Assembly (NCBI RefSeq): GCF_042658845.1
Contig: NZ_JBHSRI010000018.1
Span: 310,001 to 374,000, forward strand
DNA length: 64,000 bases
From: Paenisporosarcina macmurdoensis
GTDB lineage: Bacteria; Bacillota; Bacilli; Bacillales_A; Planococcaceae
Reading direction: 5' to 3'
Below are positions 41,221 through 50,345 of this stretch, in pieces. Every line of letters begins with the position of its first letter. The stretch's first letter is position 1. Under the pieces are notes generated by a model. The model was not told the DNA's origin and ran no database searches. It was given only the letters and a program-made list of their open reading frames with translations. A program made the position numbers and the translations under genes.

Positions 41221-42802
41221 GCCATATACCTCCGTAGAAATTTTCTTCGTATATTTCTTTTCCTGTTTTCATAGCTGTTCCAGTTAGACTTTGACTCGGA
41301 CTCGGACTCGCTGGTCCACAACCATCACAAGATCCACCTGTATCGCCTCCCATTCCTCCACTTTCATAGCCTTCCGATCCTTGTGCACGGTAAGGATTAT
41401 TTTGTCCTTCTTTATGTGATGTTGGAATGACGAAACGATCATTGTATTTTGCGATAGCAAGTAGGCGGTACATTTGTTCTGTCTGATGGGCAGTCATGCC
41501 GATACGCTCTAAACGGCTGTTATCAAATTCTTTACCAGAAGATAAGGCACGCATATATGATCGCATCATCGCCATCCGTTGGAGAGATTTCTTGACAGTT
41601 TCTGTGTCACCAGCCGTCAGCATGTTTGCAAGATACTGGATAGGTGTGCGCATTTCTTCAATTGCTGGGAAAATCATATCGGGATTTTTGATTGAATCTT
41701 TTCCTTCAAAATAGTTCATGATGGGGCTTAGAGGCGGCACATACCAAACCATGGGCAATGTGCGGTACTCTGGATGAAGCGGGAAGGCTAATTGATGCTC
41801 AATCGCAAGTTTATATACTGGCGAATTTTGTGCTGCTTCAATCCAATCTTCCGATATGCCATCTTTTTTCGCTTGAGCTTTAACTTCCGGATCATTAGGA
41901 TCCATAAATAGACTACATTGCGCTTTGTATAGATCTTTTTCGTCTGGCGTAGATGCTGCTTCTAGGACTCGATCTGCATCGTATAAAAGAACACCTAGAT
42001 AACGGATACGTCCAGTACATGTTTCAGAACAGACAGTTGGTAATCCCGCTTCTACACGTGGAAAGCAAAACGTGCATTTTTCAGCTTTATTTGTCTGCCA
42101 GTTGAAGTAGACTTTTTTGTAAGGACAACCCGTCATACAATAGCGCCATCCCCTACACGCTTCCTGATCAACGAGCACGATTCCATCTTCATCCCGTTTA
42201 TACATTGCACCTGAAGGACATGATGCTACACAGCTTGGATTGAGACAATGTTCACAAAGCCTTGGTAGATAGATCATGAATGACTTCTCAAAGTTGAATT
42301 TGATTTCTTCTTCGATTTTTTGAATGTTTGGATCAAGCGGCCCCGTTATATGTGCTCCGGCTAAATCATCTTCCCAGTTAGGACCCCATTCGAGGTCCAT
42401 CTTTTTACCGGTAATGACAGAATGAGCTCGTGCAACAGGTGAATGCTCTAACTCGCCTGCATTTGTTAAATGTTCGTAATTGTATGTCCATGGTTCATAG
42501 TAATCTTTCATTTCTGGCATATCTGGGTTATAGAAAATTTTCCCGAGTGCCACTTTGGACAATTTATTACCTGATTTCAGTTCCAGTTTCCCTTTACGAA
42601 GTTGCCATCCACCTTTGTAAAGCTCTTGATCTTCCCATCGCTTTGGGTAACCAATACCGGGTTTGGTCTCAACGTTATTGAACCACATGTATTCTGCGCC
42701 CTTACGATTCGTCCAAGTGGTTTTACACGTTACGCTACAAGTATGGCAACCGATGCATTTATCCAAATTCATGACCATTGCAATTTGCGCTTTAATTTTC
42801 AA
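41213..42802 (-). CDS. narH: Nitrate reductase beta subunit NarH
   Basis: Iron-sulfur electron relay between NarI and NarG. 529 residues with four Cys clusters: CIGCHTCSVTC, CEHCLNPSCVASC, CRGWRYCMTGCPYKKVYFNW (the Trp-containing [3Fe-4S] type) and CTFCFPRVEAGLPTVCSETCTG. The C-terminal tail ends with a Gly/Ser-rich stretch and CDGCG, longer than needed for the fold. Overlaps narG by 11 bases and narJ by 8. Confidence 0.97.
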   Translation of the reverse strand: MKIKAQIAMVMNLDKCIGCHTCSVTCKTTWTNRKGAEYMWFNNVETKPGIGYPKRWEDQELYKGGWQLRKGKLELKSGNKLSKVALGKIFYNPDMPEMKDYYEPWTYNYEHLTNAGELEHSPVARAHSVITGKKMDLEWGPNWEDDLAGAHITGPLDPNIQKIEEEIKFNFEKSFMIYLPRLCEHCLNPSCVASCPSGAMYKRDEDGIVLVDQEACRGWRYCMTGCPYKKVYFNWQTNKAEKCTFCFPRVEAGLPTVCSETCTGRIRYLGVLLYDADRVLEAASTPDEKDLYKAQCSLFMDPNDPEVKAQAKKDGISEDWIEAAQNSPVYKLAIEHQLAFPLHPEYRTLPMVWYVPPLSPIMNYFEGKDSIKNPDMIFPAIEEMRTPIQYLANMLTAGDTETVKKSLQRMAMMRSYMRALSSGKEFDNSRLERIGMTAHQTEQMYRLLAIAKYNDRFVIPTSHKEGQNNPYRAQGSEGYESGGMGGDTGGSCDGCGPASPSPSQSLTGTAMKTGKEIYEENFYGGIWRD

Positions 42803-45800
42803 GCCAGTTAACCTCCTTCATTTTCCGTACGGCCACGTATTCATCACGCTGGTTCCCAATCGGTCCATAATAATTGAATCCGTAACTTAGCTGGGCATAG
42901 CCCCCAACCATTTGTGTCGGTTTAAGATGGATACGGGTAGGGGCGTTATGACTGCCTCCTCGTGTATCAGTAATCTCTGACCCTGGTACGTTAATGTGTT
43001 TGTCTTGAGCGTGGTACATGAACATGGTGCCTCGTGGCATGCGATGACTAACAACAGCACGCGCTGTGACAACACCGTTGCGGTTATACACTTCCAACCA
43101 GTCATTATCGTTGATATTATGTGCGTCCGCATCTTCGTTGTTGAGCCAAACAGTTGGACCACCACGGAACAAGGTCAACATATGCTGATTATCTTGGTAA
43201 GTAGAGTGAATGTTCCACTTGCCATGTGGTGTTAAATAGCGCAACACAAGTGAGTCCATTCCGCCCTTCACTTTCTTGTCATTCGGACCAAAGACCATTG
43301 GTGGTAATGTAGGTTTATAAATTGGTAATGCTTCTCCGAACTGTAGGAAGATTTCATGATCAATATAGAAATGCTGTCTTCCTGTTAATGTCCGGAACGG
43401 AACGAGACGTTCAATATTTGTTGTAAAAGGTGAGTAGCGACGTCCTAACTTGTTTGAACCGCTAAATACCGGTGTTGGTATAACTTCACGCGGCTGTACC
43501 GTGATGCTTTCGAAGGTGATTTTCTCTGCTGCTCGATCTGCAGAAATGTCTTTCAGTTCAACACCTGTATCTTTTTCAGCTGATGCATATGCTTTTTGGG
43601 ATACTCGACCGTTAGTCGCAGACGATAAATTCAAGATAGCATCCGCTACTTGACGTGCTGTCTGAATTTTTGGTAAGCCGTTTTTGATGGTTTCATCATA
43701 GAAAGTACCGTTAATCTTTTTAAGTTCTTCATATTCTTCAGCTACTGAGAAGCTGACACCGTGCGCCCCAGTTTTTCCGGTAGCCAAGTTTGGTCCAAGA
43801 GAAATATACTTGTCATGAATTTTTGTGTAGTCTCGCTCAACAATAGTGAAGTTCGGCATTGTTTTACCTGGAATGGCCTCGATTTCCCCTTTGGTCCAGT
43901 CTTTTACTAAGCCCATTGGTTGAGAAATCTCACTTACAGTATCATGCGCAAGCGGTGTAGTAACGAGATCCTTGTAAACACCTGGTAAATGGGTTTTCGC
44001 CATTTCTGAGAATTTTTCAGCCAGTTTTTTGTAAATATCCCAATCAGAGCGAGATTCCCATAGCGGATTAACCGCTGGATTGAACGGATGGACAAATGGG
44101 TGCATATCTGTTGATGACAAGTCTGTTTTTTCATACCATGTTGCAGCTGGTAAGACGATATCCGCATAGATTGGCGTAGATGTCATTCGGAAATCAATGG
44201 CAACCATGAGGTCGAGCTTCCCTTCAACATCCTCACGCCACACGATTTCTTCCGGTTTCTCTTCCACATTTGGTGTGGCAAGAAGCCCATCAGATGCTCC
44301 GAGTAAGTGCTTCATGAAATACTCCTGCCCTTTTGCTGAACTTGAAATGAGATTCGAGCGCCAGATAAAGAGTGTTCGTGGGAAGTTTTCAGGTGCACCA
44401 GGATCTTCAACAGAGAATTTCGTTTCACGTGATTTGAGCTGTTCAAATGTATGTTGGATAATTTCTTCGTTTGTATGTTTGCCTTGCTTCGCAGCTTCTT
44501 CAGCAAACAATAAGCTGTTTTTATCGAACTGAGGATAGGAAGGTAACCAACCTAGACGCGCCGCTAGCACATTATAGTCAGCTGGATGCTGATAGCGAAC
44601 ATCACCGCCAAGTGGTGATTTCAACGAATCAACCCCACTTTCCTCATATCTCCATTGTTCAGTCGCAAAGTAAAAGAACGACGTGGCATTTTGCTGACGT
44701 GGTGGACCTTGCCAATCTTTTGCGAAAGCGATTGTCGACCATCCCTCGATTGGACGGCATTTTTCCTGTCCGACGTAATGTGCCCAGCCCCCACCATTAA
44801 CACCTTGTGAAGCAGTCAGCATAACCAAGTTTAAAATTGAACGATAAATGGTGTCACTATTAAACCAATGGTTAATTCCAGCCCCCATGATAATCATAGA
44901 ACGACCGCCTGTATCAATGGCATTCTGAGCAAATTCACGTGCAATCTGAACAACGATTGATGCTTTAACGCTCGTCACTTTTTCTTGCCAAGCGGGAGTG
45001 TAATGCGAGTTCTCATCATAATAATCCTTTGCATTATACGGGCTGTCGATTCTAGCAATCCCATACTGGCTCATCATAAGGTCATAGACTGTAGCGACAA
45101 TACGTTCTGTGCCATCAGCAAGTGTCACTTTCTTCACCGGAATAATTCGTTTAAATATACCGTTTCCTGCATTATCGAAATATGGGAAGACGATTTCTAC
45201 CCATTCTTCACCATGACCTTCCACACTGAGTGCTGGTTTGACTTGTTTTCCGTCTTCACGTTCAAGAATCAAATTCCATTTCTTGTCTTCTTCCCAGCGC
45301 TGGCCCATTGTGCCATTCGGAATCATCATTTCATCGGCTACTTCATCGAAAATGACTGGTTTCCACTCTGCGTGTTGAGAAGTGTCACCTAAATCACTCG
45401 CACGAAGGAAACGACCTCCTTTTAACGTATCTTCATGAGGGTCGAGCAGAATCATGAACGGCATATCAGTATATTGTTTTGCATAATTGATGAACATTGG
45501 CTCTTGGCGATCCTTATAAAATTCATCCAAGATTACATGAGTCATCGCTTGTGCTAATGCGGCATCAGTTCCGGGATGCGGAGCGAGCCAGTTATCAGCA
45601 AATTTCACATTTTCCGCAAAATCCGGTGCTACTGAAACGACTTTTGTTCCCTTATAACGAACTTCGGTCATGAAATGTGCATCTGGTGTACGCGTCATCG
45701 GCACATTCGATCCCCACATAATTAAATAACCGGCATTGTACCAGTCTGAAGACTCGGGCACGTCCGTTTGCTCTCCCCAAATTTGTGGAGAAGCTGGTGG

Positions 45801-46466
45801 AAGATCAGCATACCAGTCATAAAAACTTAGCATTTGTCCTCCTAAAAGCGAGATAAAACGAGCCCCTGAAGCGTAGCTGACCATTGACATTGCTGGAATA
45901 GGTGTGAAACCCGCAATACGATCTGGTCCGAATTTTTGAATTGTGTAAATCAATTGAGCGGCAATAAGTTGCAATGCGTCTTCCCAGTCAACACGGACGT
46001 GTCCACCTTTTCCGCGAGCTGACTTGTAAAACTGGGCTTTTTCTGGGTCTTCTACGATACTTGCCCAAGCTTCTACCGGATTTGGGTTAGAAGAAAGAGC
46101 CGCTTTCCACAAGCGCCAAAGTTTTCCGCGCATATATGGATATTTCACTCGTAAAGGACTGTATTCGTACCAAGAGAATGTTGCACCCCGAGGACATCCA
46201 CGCGGTTCGAATTCTGGCATATCCGGTCCACATGAAGGGTAATCGATTTGTTGGTTTTCCCAAGTGATGATTCCGTTTTTCACAAACACTTTCCAAGAAC
46301 ACGAACCTGTACAGTTTACGCCGTGAGTCGTGCGGACTACTTTGTCATGTGACCAACGCTGGCGGTACATATTCTCCCAATCTCTACTTTTCTCTTCAAG
46401 GATTGACCAGTTGCCTGAATAGCTTTCTATCGGTTTAAAAAAATTAAGACCAAATTTTTTCTTCAT
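42792..46466 (-). CDS. narG: Respiratory nitrate reductase alpha subunit NarG
   Basis: Molybdenum catalytic subunit reducing nitrate to nitrite on the cytoplasmic face. About 1224 residues. The FS0 cluster motif HGVNCTGSCSW...PSCGPD uses a His and three Cys; the Mo region FYDWYADLPPASPQIWGEQTDVPES contains the Asp ligand. No Tat signal of the secreted type is seen. ATG 46466 with GGAGTG upstream; the GTG at 46478 lies inside that site. First gene of narGHJI. Confidence 0.97.
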   Translation of the reverse strand: MKKKFGLNFFKPIESYSGNWSILEEKSRDWENMYRQRWSHDKVVRTTHGVNCTGSCSWKVFVKNGIITWENQQIDYPSCGPDMPEFEPRGCPRGATFSWYEYSPLRVKYPYMRGKLWRLWKAALSSNPNPVEAWASIVEDPEKAQFYKSARGKGGHVRVDWEDALQLIAAQLIYTIQKFGPDRIAGFTPIPAMSMVSYASGARFISLLGGQMLSFYDWYADLPPASPQIWGEQTDVPESSDWYNAGYLIMWGSNVPMTRTPDAHFMTEVRYKGTKVVSVAPDFAENVKFADNWLAPHPGTDAALAQAMTHVILDEFYKDRQEPMFINYAKQYTDMPFMILLDPHEDTLKGGRFLRASDLGDTSQHAEWKPVIFDEVADEMMIPNGTMGQRWEEDKKWNLILEREDGKQVKPALSVEGHGEEWVEIVFPYFDNAGNGIFKRIIPVKKVTLADGTERIVATVYDLMMSQYGIARIDSPYNAKDYYDENSHYTPAWQEKVTSVKASIVVQIAREFAQNAIDTGGRSMIIMGAGINHWFNSDTIYRSILNLVMLTASQGVNGGGWAHYVGQEKCRPIEGWSTIAFAKDWQGPPRQQNATSFFYFATEQWRYEESGVDSLKSPLGGDVRYQHPADYNVLAARLGWLPSYPQFDKNSLLFAEEAAKQGKHTNEEIIQHTFEQLKSRETKFSVEDPGAPENFPRTLFIWRSNLISSSAKGQEYFMKHLLGASDGLLATPNVEEKPEEIVWREDVEGKLDLMVAIDFRMTSTPIYADIVLPAATWYEKTDLSSTDMHPFVHPFNPAVNPLWESRSDWDIYKKLAEKFSEMAKTHLPGVYKDLVTTPLAHDTVSEISQPMGLVKDWTKGEIEAIPGKTMPNFTIVERDYTKIHDKYISLGPNLATGKTGAHGVSFSVAEEYEELKKINGTFYDETIKNGLPKIQTARQVADAILNLSSATNGRVSQKAYASAEKDTGVELKDISADRAAEKITFESITVQPREVIPTPVFSGSNKLGRRYSPFTTNIERLVPFRTLTGRQHFYIDHEIFLQFGEALPIYKPTLPPMVFGPNDKKVKGGMDSLVLRYLTPHGKWNIHSTYQDNQHMLTLFRGGPTVWLNNEDADAHNINDNDWLEVYNRNGVVTARAVVSHRMPRGTMFMYHAQDKHINVPGSEITDTRGGSHNAPTRIHLKPTQMVGGYAQLSYGFNYYGPIGNQRDEYVAVRKMKEVNWLEN

Positions 46467-46558
46467 CTTTACTATCACTCCTTTTCAAAATGAAAGACAT
46501 TGTGGGTAATAATTTCCATCCTTCGTATAGATTCATTATGAAAGCCACTCAATCTAGT

Positions 46559-46578
46559 TCCCATTAGGGAATGTCCTA
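46559..46578. promoter_or_regulatory. Inverted-repeat element before narG
   Basis: TTCCCATTAGGGAATGTCCTA, about 95 bases upstream of the narG start, near a weak -35 paired with CATAAT. The 12-mer GGGAATGTCCTA recurs exactly at 50369. Confidence 0.5.
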
Positions 46579-46611
46579 TACAAATACCGAAATTCCCTTG
46601 TTCCTAAATAA

Positions 46612-46639
46612 AACAAAAAAAGCCTCCTTTTTTAGAGGC
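46612..46639 (-). terminator. Terminator upstream of narG
   Basis: Minus-strand stem GCCTC / GAGGC followed by TTTTTTTGTTTT; would stop read-through from modABC and overlaps the IS end. Confidence 0.55.
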
Positions 46640-46664
46640 CACTGAAAAAGTACACTTAGTTTAG

Positions 46665-46709
46665 AAAAGCCACCCAATCTCAATTATCGAGATTGGGTGG
46701 CTTTTCTTT
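46665..46709. terminator. 17-bp perfect hairpin inside the IS remnant
   Basis: AAAAGCCACCCAATCTC / GAGATTGGGTGGCTTTT, 7-base loop, T-rich on both strands' exits; terminator-like in both directions. Confidence 0.6.
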
Positions 46710-46734
46710 TTAATTGACCTGTTAAAATCTTAGT

Positions 46735-46854
46735 GATTTCCGTTACAGGCGGACGCTTTCCGCGGGCGGTCCGTGAGCCTCCTCGACGCAAGCGTCTGCG
46801 GGGTCTCACCAGGACCGCTTTTCCCGCTGGAGTCGCCGCCTTTCACTCCAATCA
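46735..46854. repeat. GC-rich palindromic repeat, copy 1
   Basis: 120 bases starting GATTTCCGTTACAGGCGGAC and ending CACTCCAATCA. Nested arms GGCGG/CCGCC, GCGGTCC/GGACCGC, GTGAG/CTCAC and GACGC/GCGTC predict one long branched hairpin. A second copy is at 62996-63119. Much richer in G+C than the surroundings. Confidence 0.8.
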
Positions 46855-46959
46855 CCTACTAAATTAAAAAGCAATAGAGTTTTAGGTAATTAGAGTTTTT
46901 AATTTAGGTGGTGTGTCGATGATTTCCAATCAAGAATCTTTAAACCTTAGTCTAAATTA

Positions 46960-47262
46960 CACAAGGTGGACGTACGAAAGAAGAGGAATTTGAGTTTGGA
47001 AAAGATGCAGGCATGTATGTTTGTAAGGCTGGTCATTTGGCCATTCGAACAGCTTGAACAAATAAAAAATGTAGGTAAAAACCACATGCAAACTTATTAT
47101 TTTGACGTTGGAAAATGTAAAATCTGTCAGTTTCGAGAAGGTTGTTACACCGAAGATGCGAAAATTAAAATCTATTCTGTGACCATAAAGTCGATAGAAC
47201 ATAAAGGTCAAGAGCCTTTCAAAATAGCGAGTAATTTAAAGGGAAAGAAAAATAACGAATTA
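46960..47262 (+). pseudogene. IS1182-family transposase fragment
   Basis: One frame reads KEEEFEFGKDAGMYVC and KAGHLAIRTA, then stops at TGA 47055-57; after the A6 run at 47064-47069 the next frame continues with HMQTYYFDVGKCKICQFREG and SVTIKS. Together they match the Cys-rich middle region of IS1182-type transposases (YVCPAGHLAIR ... YYFDVxKCKxCPxRxGC). A nonsense change and a frameshift plus missing ends make it non-functional. Confidence 0.75.
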
Positions 47263-47301
47263 TGACCTTAATGAAGGAATCAAAATAAAAAATCACAAGG
47301 T

Positions 47302-47346
47302 AAAGGCGAGATTTCGATCAGAATTGAACGAAATCTCGCCTTTTTT
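47302..47346 (+). terminator. Hairpin terminator near the right end of the IS remnant
   Basis: Stem AAGGCGAGATTTCG / CGAAATCTCGCCTT with TTTTTT; probably once ended the transposase transcript. Confidence 0.7.
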
Positions 47347-47409
47347 CAAACTCAACTAAGAATGGATTTTTTAACGCGAGTTTTTCAGTGCCTCTTTATA
47401 TTAGGAAGC

Positions 47410-48057
47410 TTAAGGTTGCATCTGTTCGGTCATCCTACCTTTTTCAATTCGAATAAAGCGGTTTGCGAGTTTCTGAGCATCATCTAAGCGGTGTGTCACA
47501 AAAATGATGGGAATGCTCCACAACTCGTGTATCCGCAACAGTTCAGATTGACAGCGACTTCTTGTCTCATCATCAAGTGCTGAAAAAGGTTCATCCAAAA
47601 GTAGCAGATCCGGTTTGGCAGCAAGTGCTCGTGCAAGTGCCACTCGTTGCTTCTCGCCACCTGAAATTTGGTGAGGATATTTTGATAAGAGCAAGGATAT
47701 GTCGAGAATTTTCGTCAGTTCCCTTATATGCGCCAAATCATCAATTCGTGAAGTGCCATATAGAATGTTTTGTTCGGCAGACAGATGAGGAAACAGTGCA
47801 TAATCTTGAAATAAATAACCGACTTTCCGCTTTTGGATTTTTAAGGGTTTTTTACCTTCTTTATAAAAATCCGTTCCATGCAGGGAAATCCCTCCTGCAT
47901 CTGGTTGCATAATCCCAGCAATGCAATTGAGAAAGGTTGTTTTTCCTGAGCCCGATGACCCGACAATTGATACTATTTCCTTTCCCATCTGAAACTGCAT
48001 GTGCAATTCAAACTGCTCCAGTTGTTTACGGAAATCCACATTCAACATCCGCGTCAC
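47410..48057 (-). CDS. modC: Molybdate ABC transporter ATPase ModC, short form
   Basis: 215 residues: Walker A GSSGSGKTT, Q-loop LFQDYALFP, signature ISGGEKQR, Walker B LLLLDEP and switch THRLDDA. It ends soon after the ATPase core and lacks the C-terminal MOP/TOBE domain that enterobacterial ModC uses to bind oxyanion. Assigned to molybdate by its neighbours modA and modB and by the nar/moa context. Overlaps modB by 4 bases. Confidence 0.88.
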   Translation of the reverse strand: MTRMLNVDFRKQLEQFELHMQFQMGKEIVSIVGSSGSGKTTFLNCIAGIMQPDAGGISLHGTDFYKEGKKPLKIQKRKVGYLFQDYALFPHLSAEQNILYGTSRIDDLAHIRELTKILDISLLLSKYPHQISGGEKQRVALARALAAKPDLLLLDEPFSALDDETRSRCQSELLRIHELWSIPIIFVTHRLDDAQKLANRFIRIEKGRMTEQMQP

Positions 48058-48737
48058 TCCCTTCCAATTCGGTAAGCATTTTTTTTACGCCAGTAATTCA
48101 CCCATGTTATGGCCGTGACACCTACTGCTGAAATTACGATGACCCAAAATACGGCTTTCTCCATCTCTCCCGCTTCATATGCAAAGTAAATGGCGAGTGG
48201 AATCGTCTCCGTTACTCCAGGAATATATCCCGCAATCATAAGCGTGGCTCCAAATTCACCAATGCCTCGCGCAAAGGAAAGGATCAAGCCAGCAAGTATA
48301 CCCGACCAGGCAAGCGGAAACGTGATGGTCCGAAAAATGCGCCACTCTGAAACACCCATAGTCCGAGCCACATTTTCCCAACGAGGATCGACTTTTTCAA
48401 AAGCCGCCAACACACTCTGGTACATAAGCGGAAGTGACACAACAAAAGAAGCGATTGCAGCACCGATCCATGTAAATACGATGCGAATGCCAAATACGTC
48501 CTCAAGTAAGTTACCGAGGGGACCATTCATGCCAAATAACACAATTAGACCGAAACCGATAACAGTAGGCGGCAATACAAGTGGCAAAAGAATCAATGCG
48601 TCGATAGCACTTTTTCCGAAAAACTCGTGACGGCTCATGAATCGAGCGAGAAGAAGGCTTGTGAAAAACACAAGAATTGTTGAAATCGTGGCTACTTTCA
48701 GTGACAACAAAAGGGGCGATAAATCGTACGCAATCAT
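48054..48737 (-). CDS. modB: Molybdate ABC transporter permease ModB
   Basis: 227 residues, five to six helices, with the EAA loop VDPRWENVARTMGVSEWRIFRTITFPLAWSG contacting ModC, and the family motif LPLVLPPTVIGFGL. ARGIGEFGATLMIAGYIPG is the typical molybdate-permease segment. Overlaps modC by 4 bases; modA ends 3 bases before its start. Confidence 0.95.
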   Translation of the reverse strand: MIAYDLSPLLLSLKVATISTILVFFTSLLLARFMSRHEFFGKSAIDALILLPLVLPPTVIGFGLIVLFGMNGPLGNLLEDVFGIRIVFTWIGAAIASFVVSLPLMYQSVLAAFEKVDPRWENVARTMGVSEWRIFRTITFPLAWSGILAGLILSFARGIGEFGATLMIAGYIPGVTETIPLAIYFAYEAGEMEKAVFWVIVISAVGVTAITWVNYWRKKNAYRIGRE

Positions 48738-48740
48738 GGC

Positions 48741-49502
48741 TTATCCCCCTTTAACCGTAATAAATCCGTATTGTTCAAGAATTTCCTGGCCAACTTTTCC
48801 TGTTATAAATGCCAAAAACACTTCTGCTTCTTCCCTATTTTGGGATTCTTCAGCAATGCCAGCGGGATAAATAATTGGATGCTGTCCTTCAGTCATTTCG
48901 TTAATAATTTTGATAGTAGGAGATACTTGAGTATCTGAGAAATAAACAATGCCAAGCCCCGCATTGCCACTTTCTATATAAGTAAGTACTTGACGTGCAT
49001 CTTTTGCATAAATCATTTTCCCTTTTAATGCTTCCCATAAGCCAAGATTGTCGAGTAGTTGTTTTGTATATTCGCCAAGTGGAACGCTTGCCGGTTCGCC
49101 GATAGCAATGGTTTCATGAGTAGCCATCATCAACTGAGAAAAGTCATTACTTTCATCGTGGTTTATCGAAGCGAGCACTAGCCTATTTTCTGCAAATGGC
49201 CTGACAGTTTCTTTTATGATCAACCCTGCATCAGCCAGTACATCCATATCATTTACGCTAGCTGACAGAAATACATCTGCAGGTGCCCCTTGTTGAATTT
49301 GGCTCCTTAATTTTCCCGATGAACCAAAGTTGAACATCAATTTGGTGTTCGGTTGTACTTTCCCGAATTCAACTTCGATAGCTAACATGGCTTCTTTGAG
49401 ACTGGACGCTGTTGAAATGACAAGTTCGTTGTCACTGTCTGTAGACGGTTTTCCGCAAGCTCCGAGTACGACGAGCATCAATAAGAGAATCATATTTTTC
49501 AT
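48741..49502 (-). CDS. modA: Molybdate-binding lipoprotein ModA
   Basis: 253-residue substrate-binding protein. Signal MKNMILLLMLVVLGAC has the lipobox LGAC with the lipidated Cys at 16. Oxyanion-contact motifs ISTASSLKEAM, FNFGSSGKLRSQIQQGAPADVFLSAS and SGNAGLGIVYFSD match ModA. AAGGAG precedes the ATG. First gene of modABC, 76 bases after ric. Confidence 0.95.
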   Translation of the reverse strand: MKNMILLLMLVVLGACGKPSTDSDNELVISTASSLKEAMLAIEVEFGKVQPNTKLMFNFGSSGKLRSQIQQGAPADVFLSASVNDMDVLADAGLIIKETVRPFAENRLVLASINHDESNDFSQLMMATHETIAIGEPASVPLGEYTKQLLDNLGLWEALKGKMIYAKDARQVLTYIESGNAGLGIVYFSDTQVSPTIKIINEMTEGQHPIIYPAGIAEESQNREEAEVFLAFITGKVGQEILEQYGFITVKGG

Positions 49503-49531
49503 ACAGTATCTCCTTGGTCATCAAACGTAGA

Positions 49532-49580
49532 GAGTGGCATTTCAATCAATACAATTGACTTGAAATGCCACTCGTTTTTT
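49532..49580 (+). terminator. 14-bp perfect hairpin between ric and modA
   Basis: GAGTGGCATTTCAA / TTGAAATGCCACTC, 14-base loop, T-run only on the plus-strand side, though both neighbouring genes run on the minus strand. Confidence 0.5.
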
Positions 49581-50277
49581 ATATAACCTGTCTTACACGA
49601 TCAAAAAGCACATTATTTTCAAGGTGAATGTGATGGAAGGTATCTGCTTCAAGGTCCGCTAGTCGTTTTAATACGAGTCGGTGCGTCCCGCACGCCTCAT
49701 CAGGAGGTTGAAAGCTATTTGTAATTTCATTCAATTCCTTTAATAAGTTCCCTGCATTTTCATGCTCGTCTTCAAGCTCTGTCAAATGAGGTTTTAATAA
49801 GTTTGCAGTCTCAGTAGATGGATTCAGGAAAAATTCTTTAATTAACGGAAAGACATTTTTGTCTTCATCATCTGTATGATCAAGTAATTCTCGTTTCAAA
49901 TGTTTAAAGATTTCGTTGACCCTGATGATATGGGGGTAACGTTCACCATGAACTTTTACGAGCTTCGTTACGTATGGAGTGAGTGCCGGAAGTTCTTCAC
50001 GCAATTTCACATGATATTTTTCTTGAATATGGGCAATCAGTTCCACAGGCTCGAGTGAAGATGGCAGTTTTCTATCATGTTGTGCTTGTTTTCTTTCTAC
50101 TTCAAGGACTTGTGCCAAAACTTCTTCCACGTCGAGTCCGCGTTCTTTTACTGCTTGGTGTAAGGGGATTTTTCCGCCACAACAGAAATCAATGCGTAAT
50201 TCACGAAACAAATCGCCGGTTCTTGGAACTTCCTTTACAATATTGGCTACTGTTGTATCTATAGTTAAAATCATCAT
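49579..50277 (-). CDS. ric: Di-iron iron-sulfur cluster repair protein Ric/ScdA
   Basis: Repairs iron-sulfur clusters damaged by NO or oxidants. 232 residues: N-terminal ScdA domain with DFCCGG and PLHQAVKERGLD, then a hemerythrin-like domain whose ligands are in IAHIQEKYH, YVTKLVKVHGERYP, DHTDDEDKNVFPLI, LEDEHENAG and FHHIHLENNVLF. GGAGG five bases before the ATG. Divergent from the second hemerythrin-like gene; placement in the nar island fits repair of nitrosative damage during nitrate respiration. Confidence 0.94.
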   Translation of the reverse strand: MMILTIDTTVANIVKEVPRTGDLFRELRIDFCCGGKIPLHQAVKERGLDVEEVLAQVLEVERKQAQHDRKLPSSLEPVELIAHIQEKYHVKLREELPALTPYVTKLVKVHGERYPHIIRVNEIFKHLKRELLDHTDDEDKNVFPLIKEFFLNPSTETANLLKPHLTELEDEHENAGNLLKELNEITNSFQPPDEACGTHRLVLKRLADLEADTFHHIHLENNVLFDRVRQVI

Positions 50278-50345
50278 ATATTCCTCCTATTAGAGATTTT
50301 TATTCTCAATTAGAATACTAAATGCTTTGACCATTTCAGCCAATC

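Larger units (their letters stand above)
46634..47396. mobile_element. Degenerate IS1182-type insertion sequence remnant
   Basis: About 760 bases between inverted ends AGAGGCCACTGAAAAAG (46634) and, inverted, AGAGG-CACTGAAAAAC (47380-47396). It carries a damaged transposase fragment at 46960-47262, a 17-bp stem at 46665-46705, a second hairpin at 47302-47340 and a copy of the 120-bp GC-rich repeat (46735-46854). Most of the transposase gene is missing. It separates narG from modC. Confidence 0.65.

Noticed and set aside
44197..45392. Plus-strand ORFs of 110-135 codons inside narG
   Set aside because: Antisense shadows of a long conserved gene, without RBS or recognisable domains.
46966..47265. 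Intact 99-residue Cys-containing protein
   Set aside because: The frame is the second half of a shifted transposase; its first 40 residues do not match any frame of the family.
48190..48630. 146-residue plus-strand ORF inside modB
   Set aside because: Frame shadow of modB; composition reflects the reversed membrane-protein codons.
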